DNA from: Chitinophaga sp. HK235
GTDB taxonomy: Bacteria > Bacteroidota > Bacteroidia > Chitinophagales > Chitinophagaceae
DNA: 64,000 nucleotides
Assembly: GCF_018255755.1 (NCBI RefSeq)
Contig: NZ_CP073766.1
Coordinates: forward strand, 3,596,001-3,660,000
Direction: 5' to 3'
This document shows positions 55,429-63,179 of the stretch, piece by piece. The translations under genes were made by a program, and so were the position numbers. Position 1 is the first letter of the stretch; each line of letters starts with the position of its first letter. The notes beneath the pieces are model-generated. The model was not told where the DNA came from. It did no database searches and saw only the letters and a program-made list of their open reading frames with translations.

Positions 55429-55531
55429 GTGTGAAAACTGTTTTATATATTTTATAAAATAAAAATATTATTGTAGTATTTTTGAATAATGTTTTTTAAC
55501 CATATAACAATAAAACATAAAACAAACAACT

Positions 55532-56494
55532 ATGACTGAGAACACTTTTAACACACCTGCGCCGGGCTCACCCGGATCAGAAAAACCACGGAGCCGCAAT
55601 GGTCTAATTTACGGTATTTTAATTGCGGCGCTGGCAGGAACATGGATTTACATGTTGTATGACAAAAATAAAACCAGCGAGCAAATCGTACAAAAGACCA
55701 CTCAGATAGATTCTATCTCTTCATCCCGTGACGCTTTACAGCAGGAGTATAACGCAGCCAATGCCCGTCTGGACGATCTGATTTCCCAGAACACCCGTAT
55801 GGACAGCCTGGTAAAAACCAAGGATAAGGAAATTCAGGATATGAAAGCCCGTATTTCCAGCATTCTGACCAACAAAAATGCCACTCAGGCACAGCTGGCT
55901 GAAGCCCGTCGTTTGATTGAACAACTGAAATCCAGCATTGAAGGTTATCAACAGACCATCGAGCGCCTGGAAGGTGAAAAAATTGTGCTGGCCGGAGAAC
56001 GTGATGTTGCCCGCAAAGAAAGGGATTCCGTTTCAGTTGTAAAAGACAGCCTGAACAAAAAGGTAGACCTAGGTTCTGTACTGCATGCCTCCAATATTCA
56101 GTTACAACCTATCCGTATCAAACACAACGGCAAGGAAATCGAAACTACCAAAGCTAAACGTGCTGATATGATGCGTGTAAGCTTTGACCTGGATGACAAC
56201 AGAATTGCTCCTACCGGCGACAAGGAAATCTTTGTATCCATCACTGCCCCCGACAATACACCGCTGGCAGTAGAAGCACTGGGTTCCGGCAGATTTACAC
56301 TGGAAGATGGTACAGAAAAACTGTACACTACCAAAAAAACTGTCGCTTATGTTACTGGTCAGAAACAGTCTGTTACCATGGACTGGAAACAGAACTCTGA
56401 CTATAAAGTAGGTGACTATACAGTTGAAATCTACCACAATGGTTTTAAAATCGGCCAGGGTAAAGTGACCCTCAGAAAAGGCGGTCTGTTTTAA
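55532..56494 (+). CDS. Membrane-anchored coiled-coil protein of unknown function
   Basis: 320 aa. A Pro/Ser-rich cytoplasmic start (1-23) is followed by one membrane helix (24-43, GLIYGILIAALAGTWIYML) and a long coiled coil (about 50-175, heptads with IQDMKARISSI and LIEQLKSSIEGYQQ). The C-terminal domain (185-320) is beta-rich (MRVSFDLDDNRIAPTGDKEIFVSI region, then YKVGDYTVEIYHNGFKIG), resembling an Ig-like fold. It has no enzyme motif. A TATTTTTG box is at 55477-55484 and a hairpin follows. Its role is probably structural, in the envelope. Confidence 0.72.
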   Translation: MTENTFNTPAPGSPGSEKPRSRNGLIYGILIAALAGTWIYMLYDKNKTSEQIVQKTTQIDSISSSRDALQQEYNAANARLDDLISQNTRMDSLVKTKDKEIQDMKARISSILTNKNATQAQLAEARRLIEQLKSSIEGYQQTIERLEGEKIVLAGERDVARKERDSVSVVKDSLNKKVDLGSVLHASNIQLQPIRIKHNGKEIETTKAKRADMMRVSFDLDDNRIAPTGDKEIFVSITAPDNTPLAVEALGSGRFTLEDGTEKLYTTKKTVAYVTGQKQSVTMDWKQNSDYKVGDYTVEIYHNGFKIGQGKVTLRKGGLF

Positions 56495-56518
56495 TCCATT
56501 CCGATAAAATATTAACTT

Positions 56519-56549
56519 AAAAGGCTGATCATCATATGATCAGCCTTTT
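56519..56549 (+). terminator. Hairpin terminator after the coiled-coil gene
   Basis: Perfect 14-bp arms 56519-56532 and 56536-56549, followed by T-rich DNA. Confidence 0.82.
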
Positions 56550-57074
56550 TTATATCTGCTGAAATAAGCTATTACTGCTACCAGCCCCTTGATCATTAAA
56601 CTCCTTTGCCGGCAATAGCCATCAAGATAAAACAGCACCATCACCCCTACCCTTCTCTCCCTATCGTTCATTCCTTCGGAAAAGGCTGTACAGTCCGCAT
56701 TTCTGATGTTTTTTTCACTTCTTCGAATTGTTAACGATTAGTTATTGATAAAAAGTTATATATAAAAATAAAATTAAATTAACGTTCTTTGCGCCTATAG
56801 TTACAAATAGCCTAAGGGCCAGCCGTACTGGTGGGGTAATCGGAAACTAATGTTTTGAGAACGAGGATGTGACCAGATTATTTTTGTACCAGATTTAACC
56901 CGTTTAAAGTCATAAACGATCAGCGATTTCAGTATTTTGTTCAACCTTGAAGCGCGATCATTTATTGCGAACAGGAACACTGATACATGGATTTTTTCAT
57001 CCCCTTCCTTTCGCATGCCTGATGCTATTTACCGGATAAGTTCAGTAGTTCAGAAGCCCAAATAAACCATAAGC
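56550..57074. other. Long non-coding stretch with one promoter
   Basis: 525 bases without a gene I can support. It is AT-rich. A 71-codon minus-strand frame (56801-57016) has no recognisable features. The only clear signal is a promoter at 56855-56886 that would give the response regulator a leader of about 180 nt. A small RNA or a decayed gene here cannot be excluded. Confidence 0.5.
56855..56886 (+). promoter_or_regulatory. Promoter for the response regulator
   Basis: TTG (56855-56857), 21 nt, TATTTTTG (56879-56886). The implied 5' leader of about 180 nt is long for this window. Confidence 0.55.
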
Positions 57075-57470
57075 ATGGAAGACATGAATAAAATAGTGTA
57101 CGTTGTAGATGATGATGAGATTTTTCATTTCATTATCAAAAAGATGTTGGGGCAACAGGACGATAATCTTGTAATTACCTCTTTTCTATGTGCAGAAGAA
57201 GCCATTGAACAGCTATCCAGCACACCCCAGCTAACGTTGCCCTCTCTTATTATCTTGGATATGAATATGCAAAGGATGAACGGATGGGACTTCATTGAAG
57301 CATACCGCGGGCTTAAATCATCCCTGAAAAGCACCATTCCTATCATTATGTGCTCTTCTTCCGTAGATGTGCGGGATATGCAGAAGGTACAACATACACC
57401 TGAGCTAATGGCCTATATCACCAAACCACTGGATAGAAACAAGATGAAGGTGATTGAGGAATACCTGTAA
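57075..57470 (+). CDS. Single-domain response regulator (CheY-like receiver)
   Basis: 131-aa receiver with no output domain. The acidic pocket is VVDDDE, the phosphorylated Asp lies in LIILDMNMQRMNG, the switch Ser in IMCSSSVD, and the Lys in YITKPLDRNKM. It probably relays a phosphate or binds a partner protein. The receiver resembles the Rcp1-like type of Bacteroidota. No histidine kinase is adjacent. The stop TAA is followed directly by TGA and then by the 9-nt TGA repeat. Confidence 0.9.
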   Translation: MEDMNKIVYVVDDDEIFHFIIKKMLGQQDDNLVITSFLCAEEAIEQLSSTPQLTLPSLIILDMNMQRMNGWDFIEAYRGLKSSLKSTIPIIMCSSSVDVRDMQKVQHTPELMAYITKPLDRNKMKVIEEYL

Positions 57471-57473
57471 TGA

Positions 57474-57513
57474 TGATTTATGTGATGATGCTGATGTTCC
57501 TGATAAGCGAAGA
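57474..57513 (+). repeat. Stop-anchored 9-nt-period TGA repeat, copy C
   Basis: Units TGATTTATG, TGATGATGC, TGATGTTCC and TGATAAGCG, then AAGA. It starts 3 bases after the response-regulator stop and in the same reading frame. It closely matches copy B, 20 kb away. Confidence 0.78.
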
Positions 57514-57522
57514 TTAAAGCGA

Positions 57523-57578
57523 ATTATAAAAACAAAGAAGCCATTGACATTGATCAATGGCTTCTTTGTTTTTATAAT
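57523..57578. terminator. Perfect 25-bp bidirectional hairpin
   Basis: Arms 57523-57547 and 57554-57578 around a 6-base loop, between the response regulator and the converging ABC-F gene. Confidence 0.88.
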
Positions 57579-57586
57579 ATTTTATG

Positions 57587-59230
57587 CTAGGCTGGTACTG
57601 CTATACCATACATTTCTTCACGCAATGCCTTCACACGCTCATCAGCGAGGTATTCATCGAAGGTCATCATGCGGTCGATGATACCTTTTGGTGTCAGCTC
57701 GATGATACGGTTGGCCACAGACTGCATAAAGGTATGGTCATGTGTAGTAAACATCACAATACCTTTATAGTTGATCATGCTTTCGTTGAAAGACTGGATA
57801 GACTCGAGGTCCAGGTGGTTGGTAGGCTCATCCAGGATCAGTACGTTAGGGTCCTGGAGCATCATACGGCTGATCATGCAGCGTACTTTTTCACCACCAC
57901 TCAGCACGGAGGTCTTTTTCATGATTTCATCACCGCTGAACAGCATTTTACCCAGGAATCCACGCAGGAATGGTTCGTCTACGTCTGTTACATGCGCAGG
58001 CACGTACTGACGCAGCCAGTCCATCAGGTTGACACTGGCATCGGTAAAGAAGGTGGCGTTATCGTTAGGCAGAGAAGCACTGGTAACGGTGGTACCCCAT
58101 TCTATTTTACCATTATCTGCTTCCATTTCATTGCTGATAACCTGGAAGAAGGTGGTGAGGGCCAGATGGTCTTTAGAGAGGAAGGCGATCTTGTCGTTTT
58201 TGTTGACAGAGAAAGTCACGTCTGTAAAGAGCTTGCGGCCGTCTACTGATTTTTCCAGTTTTTCCAGGTTCAGGATCTGGTTACCCACTTCACGTTGTTG
58301 TTTGAAGATGATACCAGGGTATTTACGGTTGGAAGGCTGAATATCTTCGATAACCAGTTTTTCGAGGGCTTTTTTACGGGAAGTAGCCTGTTTACTTTTG
58401 GAAGCGTTGGCACTAAAGCGGGCGATAAAGTCCATGAGGTCTTTACGCTTGTCTTCCATTTTCTTGTTTTTATCGGCTATCTGACGGGCCATCAACTGGG
58501 AAGACTCGTACCAGAAGGAGTAGTTACCGCTGAAGATCTGGATTTTGGCGCGGTCTACGTCGGCTACGTGCGTACATACCGCGTCGAGGAAGTGACGGTC
58601 GTGGGATACTACGATCACGATATTTTCGTAGTCGGCCAGGAAGTTTTCCAGCCAGCCGATAGTTTCCACGTCCAGGTCGTTCGTGGGCTCATCCAGCAGC
58701 AGGATATCGGGGTTACCGAACAGTGCCTGGGCTAGCAGTACCCTTACTTTCAGGTTACCGGCAATATCTTTCATCAGTATGCCATGCATCTCTTCTTTTA
58801 CACCCAGGTCGCCCAACAGTACGCCAGCATCACTTTCTGCGGTGTAACCACCCATCTCGCCGTATTCACCTTCCAGTTCACCTGCGCGTATACCATCTTC
58901 TTCTGTAAAATCTTCCTTGGCGTAGATGGCATCTCTTTCCTTCGCAATCTCCCAGAGCTTCTTGTTACCCATCAATACTGCATTCAGTACCGTAACCTCA
59001 TCAAACTCAAAGTGGTTCTGTTTCAGTACGCTCATACGCTCGCCGGGAGTGATTTCCACGGTGCCTTTGTTCGGATCTATCTCACCGGACAATATTTTCA
59101 GGAAGGTAGATTTACCTGCCCCGTTGGCCCCAATCACACCATAACAGTTCCCTTTCGTGAAATTGAGGTTTACTTCGTCAAACAAAACTCTCTTACCAAA
59201 AGAGAGCGTCACGTTTTTAACACTGATCAT
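57587..59230 (-). CDS. ABC-F family ATPase, YbiT-like
   Basis: 547 aa from ATG 59230; the longer frame adds 12 unlike residues. Two ATPase domains are joined by the ABC-F linker (FIARFSANASKSKQATSRKKA). NBD1 has a normal Walker A (GANGAGKST, 34-42) and Walker B, but its signature position reads IAGNL (156-160). NBD2 has a normal signature (LSGGE, 443-447) and Walker B, but its Walker A is degenerate (LSKDHLALTT, about 352-361, no Gly-Lys). Only one composite ATP site is canonical. ABC-F proteins act on the ribosome, not in membranes. Confidence 0.93.
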   Translation of the reverse strand: MISVKNVTLSFGKRVLFDEVNLNFTKGNCYGVIGANGAGKSTFLKILSGEIDPNKGTVEITPGERMSVLKQNHFEFDEVTVLNAVLMGNKKLWEIAKERDAIYAKEDFTEEDGIRAGELEGEYGEMGGYTAESDAGVLLGDLGVKEEMHGILMKDIAGNLKVRVLLAQALFGNPDILLLDEPTNDLDVETIGWLENFLADYENIVIVVSHDRHFLDAVCTHVADVDRAKIQIFSGNYSFWYESSQLMARQIADKNKKMEDKRKDLMDFIARFSANASKSKQATSRKKALEKLVIEDIQPSNRKYPGIIFKQQREVGNQILNLEKLEKSVDGRKLFTDVTFSVNKNDKIAFLSKDHLALTTFFQVISNEMEADNGKIEWGTTVTSASLPNDNATFFTDASVNLMDWLRQYVPAHVTDVDEPFLRGFLGKMLFSGDEIMKKTSVLSGGEKVRCMISRMMLQDPNVLILDEPTNHLDLESIQSFNESMINYKGIVMFTTHDHTFMQSVANRIIELTPKGIIDRMMTFDEYLADERVKALREEMYGIAVPA

Positions 59231-59389
59231 GCTGGCTATGTAAATTTTGAAGCTGCAAAGGTACAAATACTATACGGGCTTTCCAAGTTAACAGATTGCT
59301 AGCTGGCTGAACATTTAACGATTGATTTTTAATGGCTTGTATCCATGTAAATAATCAATACGTATCTTTAGCGCAAAATTTGTTACTGC

Positions 59390-60055
59390 ATGACAGACTA
59401 TAACCAGGTATTTGAAAACAACCGCAAATGGGTAGCTTCCAAACTGGCCACCGATGCGGACTTCTTTGAGAAGATGGCGGACTCGCAGACGCCTGCCTAC
59501 CTTTATATCGGCTGTAGTGACAGCCGGGTGCCCACCAACGAAATCATGGGACTGGGAGCCGGTGAAGTATTCGTGCACCGCAATATTGCCAACCTGGTAC
59601 CCAATACCGACCTCAACGTCATGGCTGTGATCAACTATGCCGTAGTACACCTGGAGGTAAAACATATCGTCGTTTGCGGACACTACAACTGCGGTGGGGT
59701 TAAAGCGGCCATGCAACCCAAAGACCTGGGCATCCTCAACCCCTGGCTGCGTAATATCCGCGATGTGTACCGTCTTCATATGGACGAACTGAATGCCATC
59801 ACCGATGAGCATGACCGCTATAACAGGCTGGTAGAGCTCAACACCCAGGAACAGGCCATCAACGTCATCAAAACTGCTGCCGTACAGAAATCATATCTGG
59901 CCAAAGGCTACCCTATCGTACACGGATGGGTATACGACCTTAAAAACGGCCTGCTGAAAGACCTGAAAATCGACTTCGAAGGCGTATTGCACGAGATCCA
60001 GAAAATCTACGACCTCACCGGCGCCGGGATGATGCAGAAAGATAATAACCAATAA
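59390..60055 (+). CDS. can: Beta-class carbonic anhydrase
   Basis: 221-aa zinc enzyme that interconverts CO2 and bicarbonate. Ligands and dyad are Cys42-Asp44-Arg46 in GCSDSRVP and His98 and Cys101 in VCGHYNCGG; HRNIANLV is also typical. There is no signal peptide, so it is cytoplasmic. It is 11 bases upstream of murI, so the two probably share a transcript. Confidence 0.95.
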   Translation: MTDYNQVFENNRKWVASKLATDADFFEKMADSQTPAYLYIGCSDSRVPTNEIMGLGAGEVFVHRNIANLVPNTDLNVMAVINYAVVHLEVKHIVVCGHYNCGGVKAAMQPKDLGILNPWLRNIRDVYRLHMDELNAITDEHDRYNRLVELNTQEQAINVIKTAAVQKSYLAKGYPIVHGWVYDLKNGLLKDLKIDFEGVLHEIQKIYDLTGAGMMQKDNNQ

Positions 60056-60066
60056 AGTCAACAACT

Positions 60067-60894
60067 ATGGGCCCAATCGGTGTTTTTGACTCCGGCTACG
60101 GAGGACTGACTGTCCTCAAGGAAATCATTACAGAATTACCACAATACGAATATATCTATCTGGGCGACAATGCCCGCACCCCGTATGGTAACCGCGGTTT
60201 CGACACCATCCACGCCTATACGCTGGAATGTGTGCAAAAACTGTTCGATATGGGATGCCCGCTGGTCATCCTTGCCTGTAATACCGCCTCTGCCAAAGCA
60301 TTGCGCACCATCCAGCAGCAGGACCTTCCCAGGATAGCACCCGACAAACGGGTACTGGGTGTCATCCGCCCTACCACCGAAATGGTTGGCACCATCACCC
60401 AAACCGGCGAGGTAGGCATCCTGGCCACCAATGGCACTGTGGCCTCCGAGTCATACCCGATAGAGATCAAAAAGTTTTTTCCACATGTACAAACCTACCA
60501 GCTGGCCTGCCCCATGTGGGTGCCGCTGGTGGAAAACAATGAACATGAAAACGCCGGGGCCGACTTCTTCGTAAAGGAATATATTGACAAAATCCTTTCA
60601 TATTCACCCAATATTGACACGCTGGTACTGGGATGCACCCACTACCCGCTGCTCATGAAAAAAATCAAACAATATCTGCCCGGCGGCATTGCTGTCTTAT
60701 CACAAGGTAAACTTGTGGGCCACAGCCTGAAGGATTATCTGAAACGCCATCCTGAAATGGAGTCAAGGCTTAGCCGGAACGACAACCGCCGCTTCTTCAC
60801 CACCGATGATCCGGCCATCTTTGATCGTATGGCTGAAATCTTCTTCGGGAAAGCAGTACAGTCAGAAAAAATAGATTGGAAACAACACTCATAG
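60067..60894 (+). CDS. murI: Glutamate racemase MurI
   Basis: 275 aa. It supplies D-glutamate for peptidoglycan. It starts IGVFDSGYGGLTVLKEI with Asp8. The two catalytic cysteines are Cys71 (ACNTASAKAL) and Cys190 (LGCTHYPLL). It converges on the MocR gene with only 8 bases between stops and no clear hairpin. Confidence 0.95.
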   Translation: MGPIGVFDSGYGGLTVLKEIITELPQYEYIYLGDNARTPYGNRGFDTIHAYTLECVQKLFDMGCPLVILACNTASAKALRTIQQQDLPRIAPDKRVLGVIRPTTEMVGTITQTGEVGILATNGTVASESYPIEIKKFFPHVQTYQLACPMWVPLVENNEHENAGADFFVKEYIDKILSYSPNIDTLVLGCTHYPLLMKKIKQYLPGGIAVLSQGKLVGHSLKDYLKRHPEMESRLSRNDNRRFFTTDDPAIFDRMAEIFFGKAVQSEKIDWKQHS

Positions 60895-60902
60895 TGTACA
60901 GC

Positions 60903-62384
60903 TTATAACTGCTGCAACACGCCCTGCCGGAGAATCTGAATGCTGGCCTCCGCCTCATCGAGGGTAAAATGCCCGAAGCCCAGCCGCATAGCGGTGAGGT
61001 TTTTATGCTGATAGAGCAGTGTTTTGGGGATAAACAGATTATTTCTGGAACAGGCCCTGCTCAATTGCAGCAGGTTAAGCGGCTCTTTCCAGCGGGTCCA
61101 GACGGCCAGTCCTCCGGCAGGTTTCCTGAAGTCTATAAACTCCTGCAGCTCCCTTTGCAGCACGTCTACAATATGATCCCGCCTTTCCCGGTATATTTTA
61201 AGTGACTTTTTCAGATAACGGTGTATCTCTCCCGTCTCAATCATCTCCCCCAATACCTGCTCCATCATTACATCACCCTGCCGGTCGATGATACCCAGGT
61301 ATTTCCGCATCTCTGTCATCAGGTTTTCCGGTGCTATGATAAAACCGGTCCTGAACCCGGGCACCAGTGATTTACCGAAAGCTCCAATATACACCACCAT
61401 CCCGCTTTTATCGGCACTGGCCAATGGCAGTACAGGCGCATTGTCATAGTGGAAATCATAATCATAATCATCTTCCAGAATGATAAACCCGAATTCTGCG
61501 GCCAGGTTAAGCAGCTCAATTCTTCGTTGAGCCGCCAGCGTAACAGTGGTCGGGTAGTGATGGTGCGGGGTGATATACAGCATGCGGATCGTATGTTTTT
61601 CGCAGATGCTGCGAATGGCTTCCACATCGATCCCTTCCTCATCAATGGGTACGGACATGATTTGGGCACCCGATTTCTGGAAAATCATATTGACAGAGAA
61701 ATAGCTCAGATCTCCGACCAATACGGTATCTCCTGGCGACAGCAGGATCTCGGAGGTGATATACACGCTCATTTCCGTACTCCTGGTGATCAGGATATTA
61801 TCCTTTGATATATGCAGGCCACGGGTTTGGTTGAGGTAATTGGACAGGTGTTTTTTAAAGAATTCGCTGCCATCGTGATTATAATAACCCAGCCTGCTGC
61901 GGTTGCTCTTTCTTTTGAGATGACCACTGTACAGACTGGACAGGTGGTCTACCTGCGTAAGCCGGATATCCGGTGTGCCATCGTTGAACACATATTCACA
62001 AGAAGAGTGTTCGAAGGGGTTGTCGAGCAGACTTGACTTTTTAAAAGAGAAACCGGTCTCTTTTGGATAATGCGCCAGCTGATTTTCCTGTGCGATCCTG
62101 ATCTTCAGGGGCCTGGCATCTATTTTCCCGATGATGAAAGTGCCTTTGTTGGGGCGTGTTTCTATCCAGCCCTGTGTGTCCAGTTCCTCAAACACCGCTA
62201 CGATGGTATTGCGGTTCACTTCCAGCAGTTCACTAAAGCGTCGGGTACCCGGCAGTTTGGTCCCGGTTACCAGAAAACCGCGCTGGATGGCGTTGATCAA
62301 CTGGTGGGCAATCTGTAAATAGATGGCCGTACCGGACTGTCGGTCTATCTGAACAAAGCTTTTGTAAGGAACCGGACTACTCAT
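60903..62384 (-). CDS. MocR-type (GntR wHTH plus aminotransferase) regulator
   Basis: 493 aa. A GntR winged helix (about 18-84, AIYLQIAHQLINAIQ, TKLPGTRRFSELLEVNRNT) is fused to a fold-type I aminotransferase domain (about 120-493). PLP-site residues are visible: Asp306 in the DDYDYD run and the PLP lysine Lys338 in IGAFGKSLVPGFR. Such proteins bind PLP and a ligand and control divergent genes, as PdxR and GabR do. A TATTTTTG box ends 4 nt before the ATG. It is divergent from a ferritin-like gene and bioB, which are its likely targets. A PdxR role is possible, but no pdx genes are nearby. Confidence 0.9.
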   Translation of the reverse strand: MSSPVPYKSFVQIDRQSGTAIYLQIAHQLINAIQRGFLVTGTKLPGTRRFSELLEVNRNTIVAVFEELDTQGWIETRPNKGTFIIGKIDARPLKIRIAQENQLAHYPKETGFSFKKSSLLDNPFEHSSCEYVFNDGTPDIRLTQVDHLSSLYSGHLKRKSNRSRLGYYNHDGSEFFKKHLSNYLNQTRGLHISKDNILITRSTEMSVYITSEILLSPGDTVLVGDLSYFSVNMIFQKSGAQIMSVPIDEEGIDVEAIRSICEKHTIRMLYITPHHHYPTTVTLAAQRRIELLNLAAEFGFIILEDDYDYDFHYDNAPVLPLASADKSGMVVYIGAFGKSLVPGFRTGFIIAPENLMTEMRKYLGIIDRQGDVMMEQVLGEMIETGEIHRYLKKSLKIYRERRDHIVDVLQRELQEFIDFRKPAGGLAVWTRWKEPLNLLQLSRACSRNNLFIPKTLLYQHKNLTAMRLGFGHFTLDEAEASIQILRQGVLQQL

Positions 62385-62388
62385 ATAT

Positions 62389-62507
62389 CAAAAATAAATC
62401 AACAAAAACAGTCCGGCAAATTAACACAAGTCAGCAAAAACACCAACCGGACCAGCAACTATATCAAAACCGGCCCATATCACCAATCCGGCAAGCCGTT
62501 ACATTTG
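62389..62507. promoter_or_regulatory. Divergent control region of the MocR and ferritin-like/bioB genes
   Basis: Leftward promoter: TTG (62419-62417), 20 nt, TATTTTTG (62396-62389). Rightward -7 box: TACATTTG (62500-62507), with no TTG at -33. Repeats of ACCGGACY or its complement occur at 62371-62378, 62410-62416 (inverted, abutting the leftward -33), 62446-62453, 62469-62476 (ACCGGCCC) and 62486-62492 (ATCCGGC). The placement fits self-repression and activation of the right-hand genes. Confidence 0.55.
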
Positions 62508-62526
62508 ACTGGAAACAAAGTCGTAA

Positions 62527-63138
62527 ATGGAAGCTTTACTGCAACATATTGTTGGACATGACCACCTGCATGCCAAATGGCTCAACACCCTTTCCTTTAT
62601 GGAGAATGCCGGAGCCAGAAAGATATCAGCCTGCGAACATCCAAGCCTGGTGGACTTTATCCAGCTTAAACATGCCGCAGAAGAACACCGGCATGCCTAT
62701 TACCTGAAAAAACAGATTGCCAAAGTCAGCACCGATACCTGCAAAACCTATCAGCTCCATGAGCTGCTGGCAGCACAGCAGACCAGGCATTATCTGCACC
62801 AGCTGGACATACAGACCTGCCGTTACCTGAAAAAAGCATTTGGTCTGGAAGGCAGCCAGTTGAAATATGCCGCCTACCTCTTTGTGACTTACGCCATAGA
62901 AGTGCGTGCTGACGAGCTGTATCCGGTTTACCAGCAGGTACTGGACCAAACCGGCAGCAAGGTGATGGTGCGTTCCATCATCGTGGAAGAAGAAGGTCAC
63001 CTCGAAGAAATGATCCACCAGCTGCAGGGATTCGATGCCCGCTGGGAAGAACATGCTCAACATGTCCGGTTGCTGGAACAACAGCTGTTTGAAGGATGGC
63101 TCGCCGCCATCGGCCAGGAATTACAGGTTTTTGCATAA
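62527..63138 (+). CDS. Ferritin-like, putative di-iron helical protein upstream of bioB
   Basis: 203 aa, almost wholly helical. I do not recognise a named family. It shows a carboxylate/His pattern like ferritin-fold di-iron proteins: Glu26, Glu53xxHis56 (AAEEHRHAYYL), Glu125 and Glu130 (YAIEVRADELY), and Glu155xxHis158 (VEEEGHLEEMI). Two of these are ExxH motifs spaced as on helices 2 and 4. It starts 142 bases from the MocR gene behind a TACATTTG box, and 41 bases upstream of bioB. A role in biotin synthesis, iron supply or oxygen chemistry is inference. Confidence 0.7.
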   Translation: MEALLQHIVGHDHLHAKWLNTLSFMENAGARKISACEHPSLVDFIQLKHAAEEHRHAYYLKKQIAKVSTDTCKTYQLHELLAAQQTRHYLHQLDIQTCRYLKKAFGLEGSQLKYAAYLFVTYAIEVRADELYPVYQQVLDQTGSKVMVRSIIVEEEGHLEEMIHQLQGFDARWEEHAQHVRLLEQQLFEGWLAAIGQELQVFA

Positions 63139-63179
63139 TACAGGAAGCGCTATACTACTTATCACCCACTTAATTCGCA

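Noticed and set aside
56801..57016. 71-codon minus-strand frame in the long gap
   Set aside because: No domain, no upstream box, and it lies antisense across the likely response-regulator promoter and leader.
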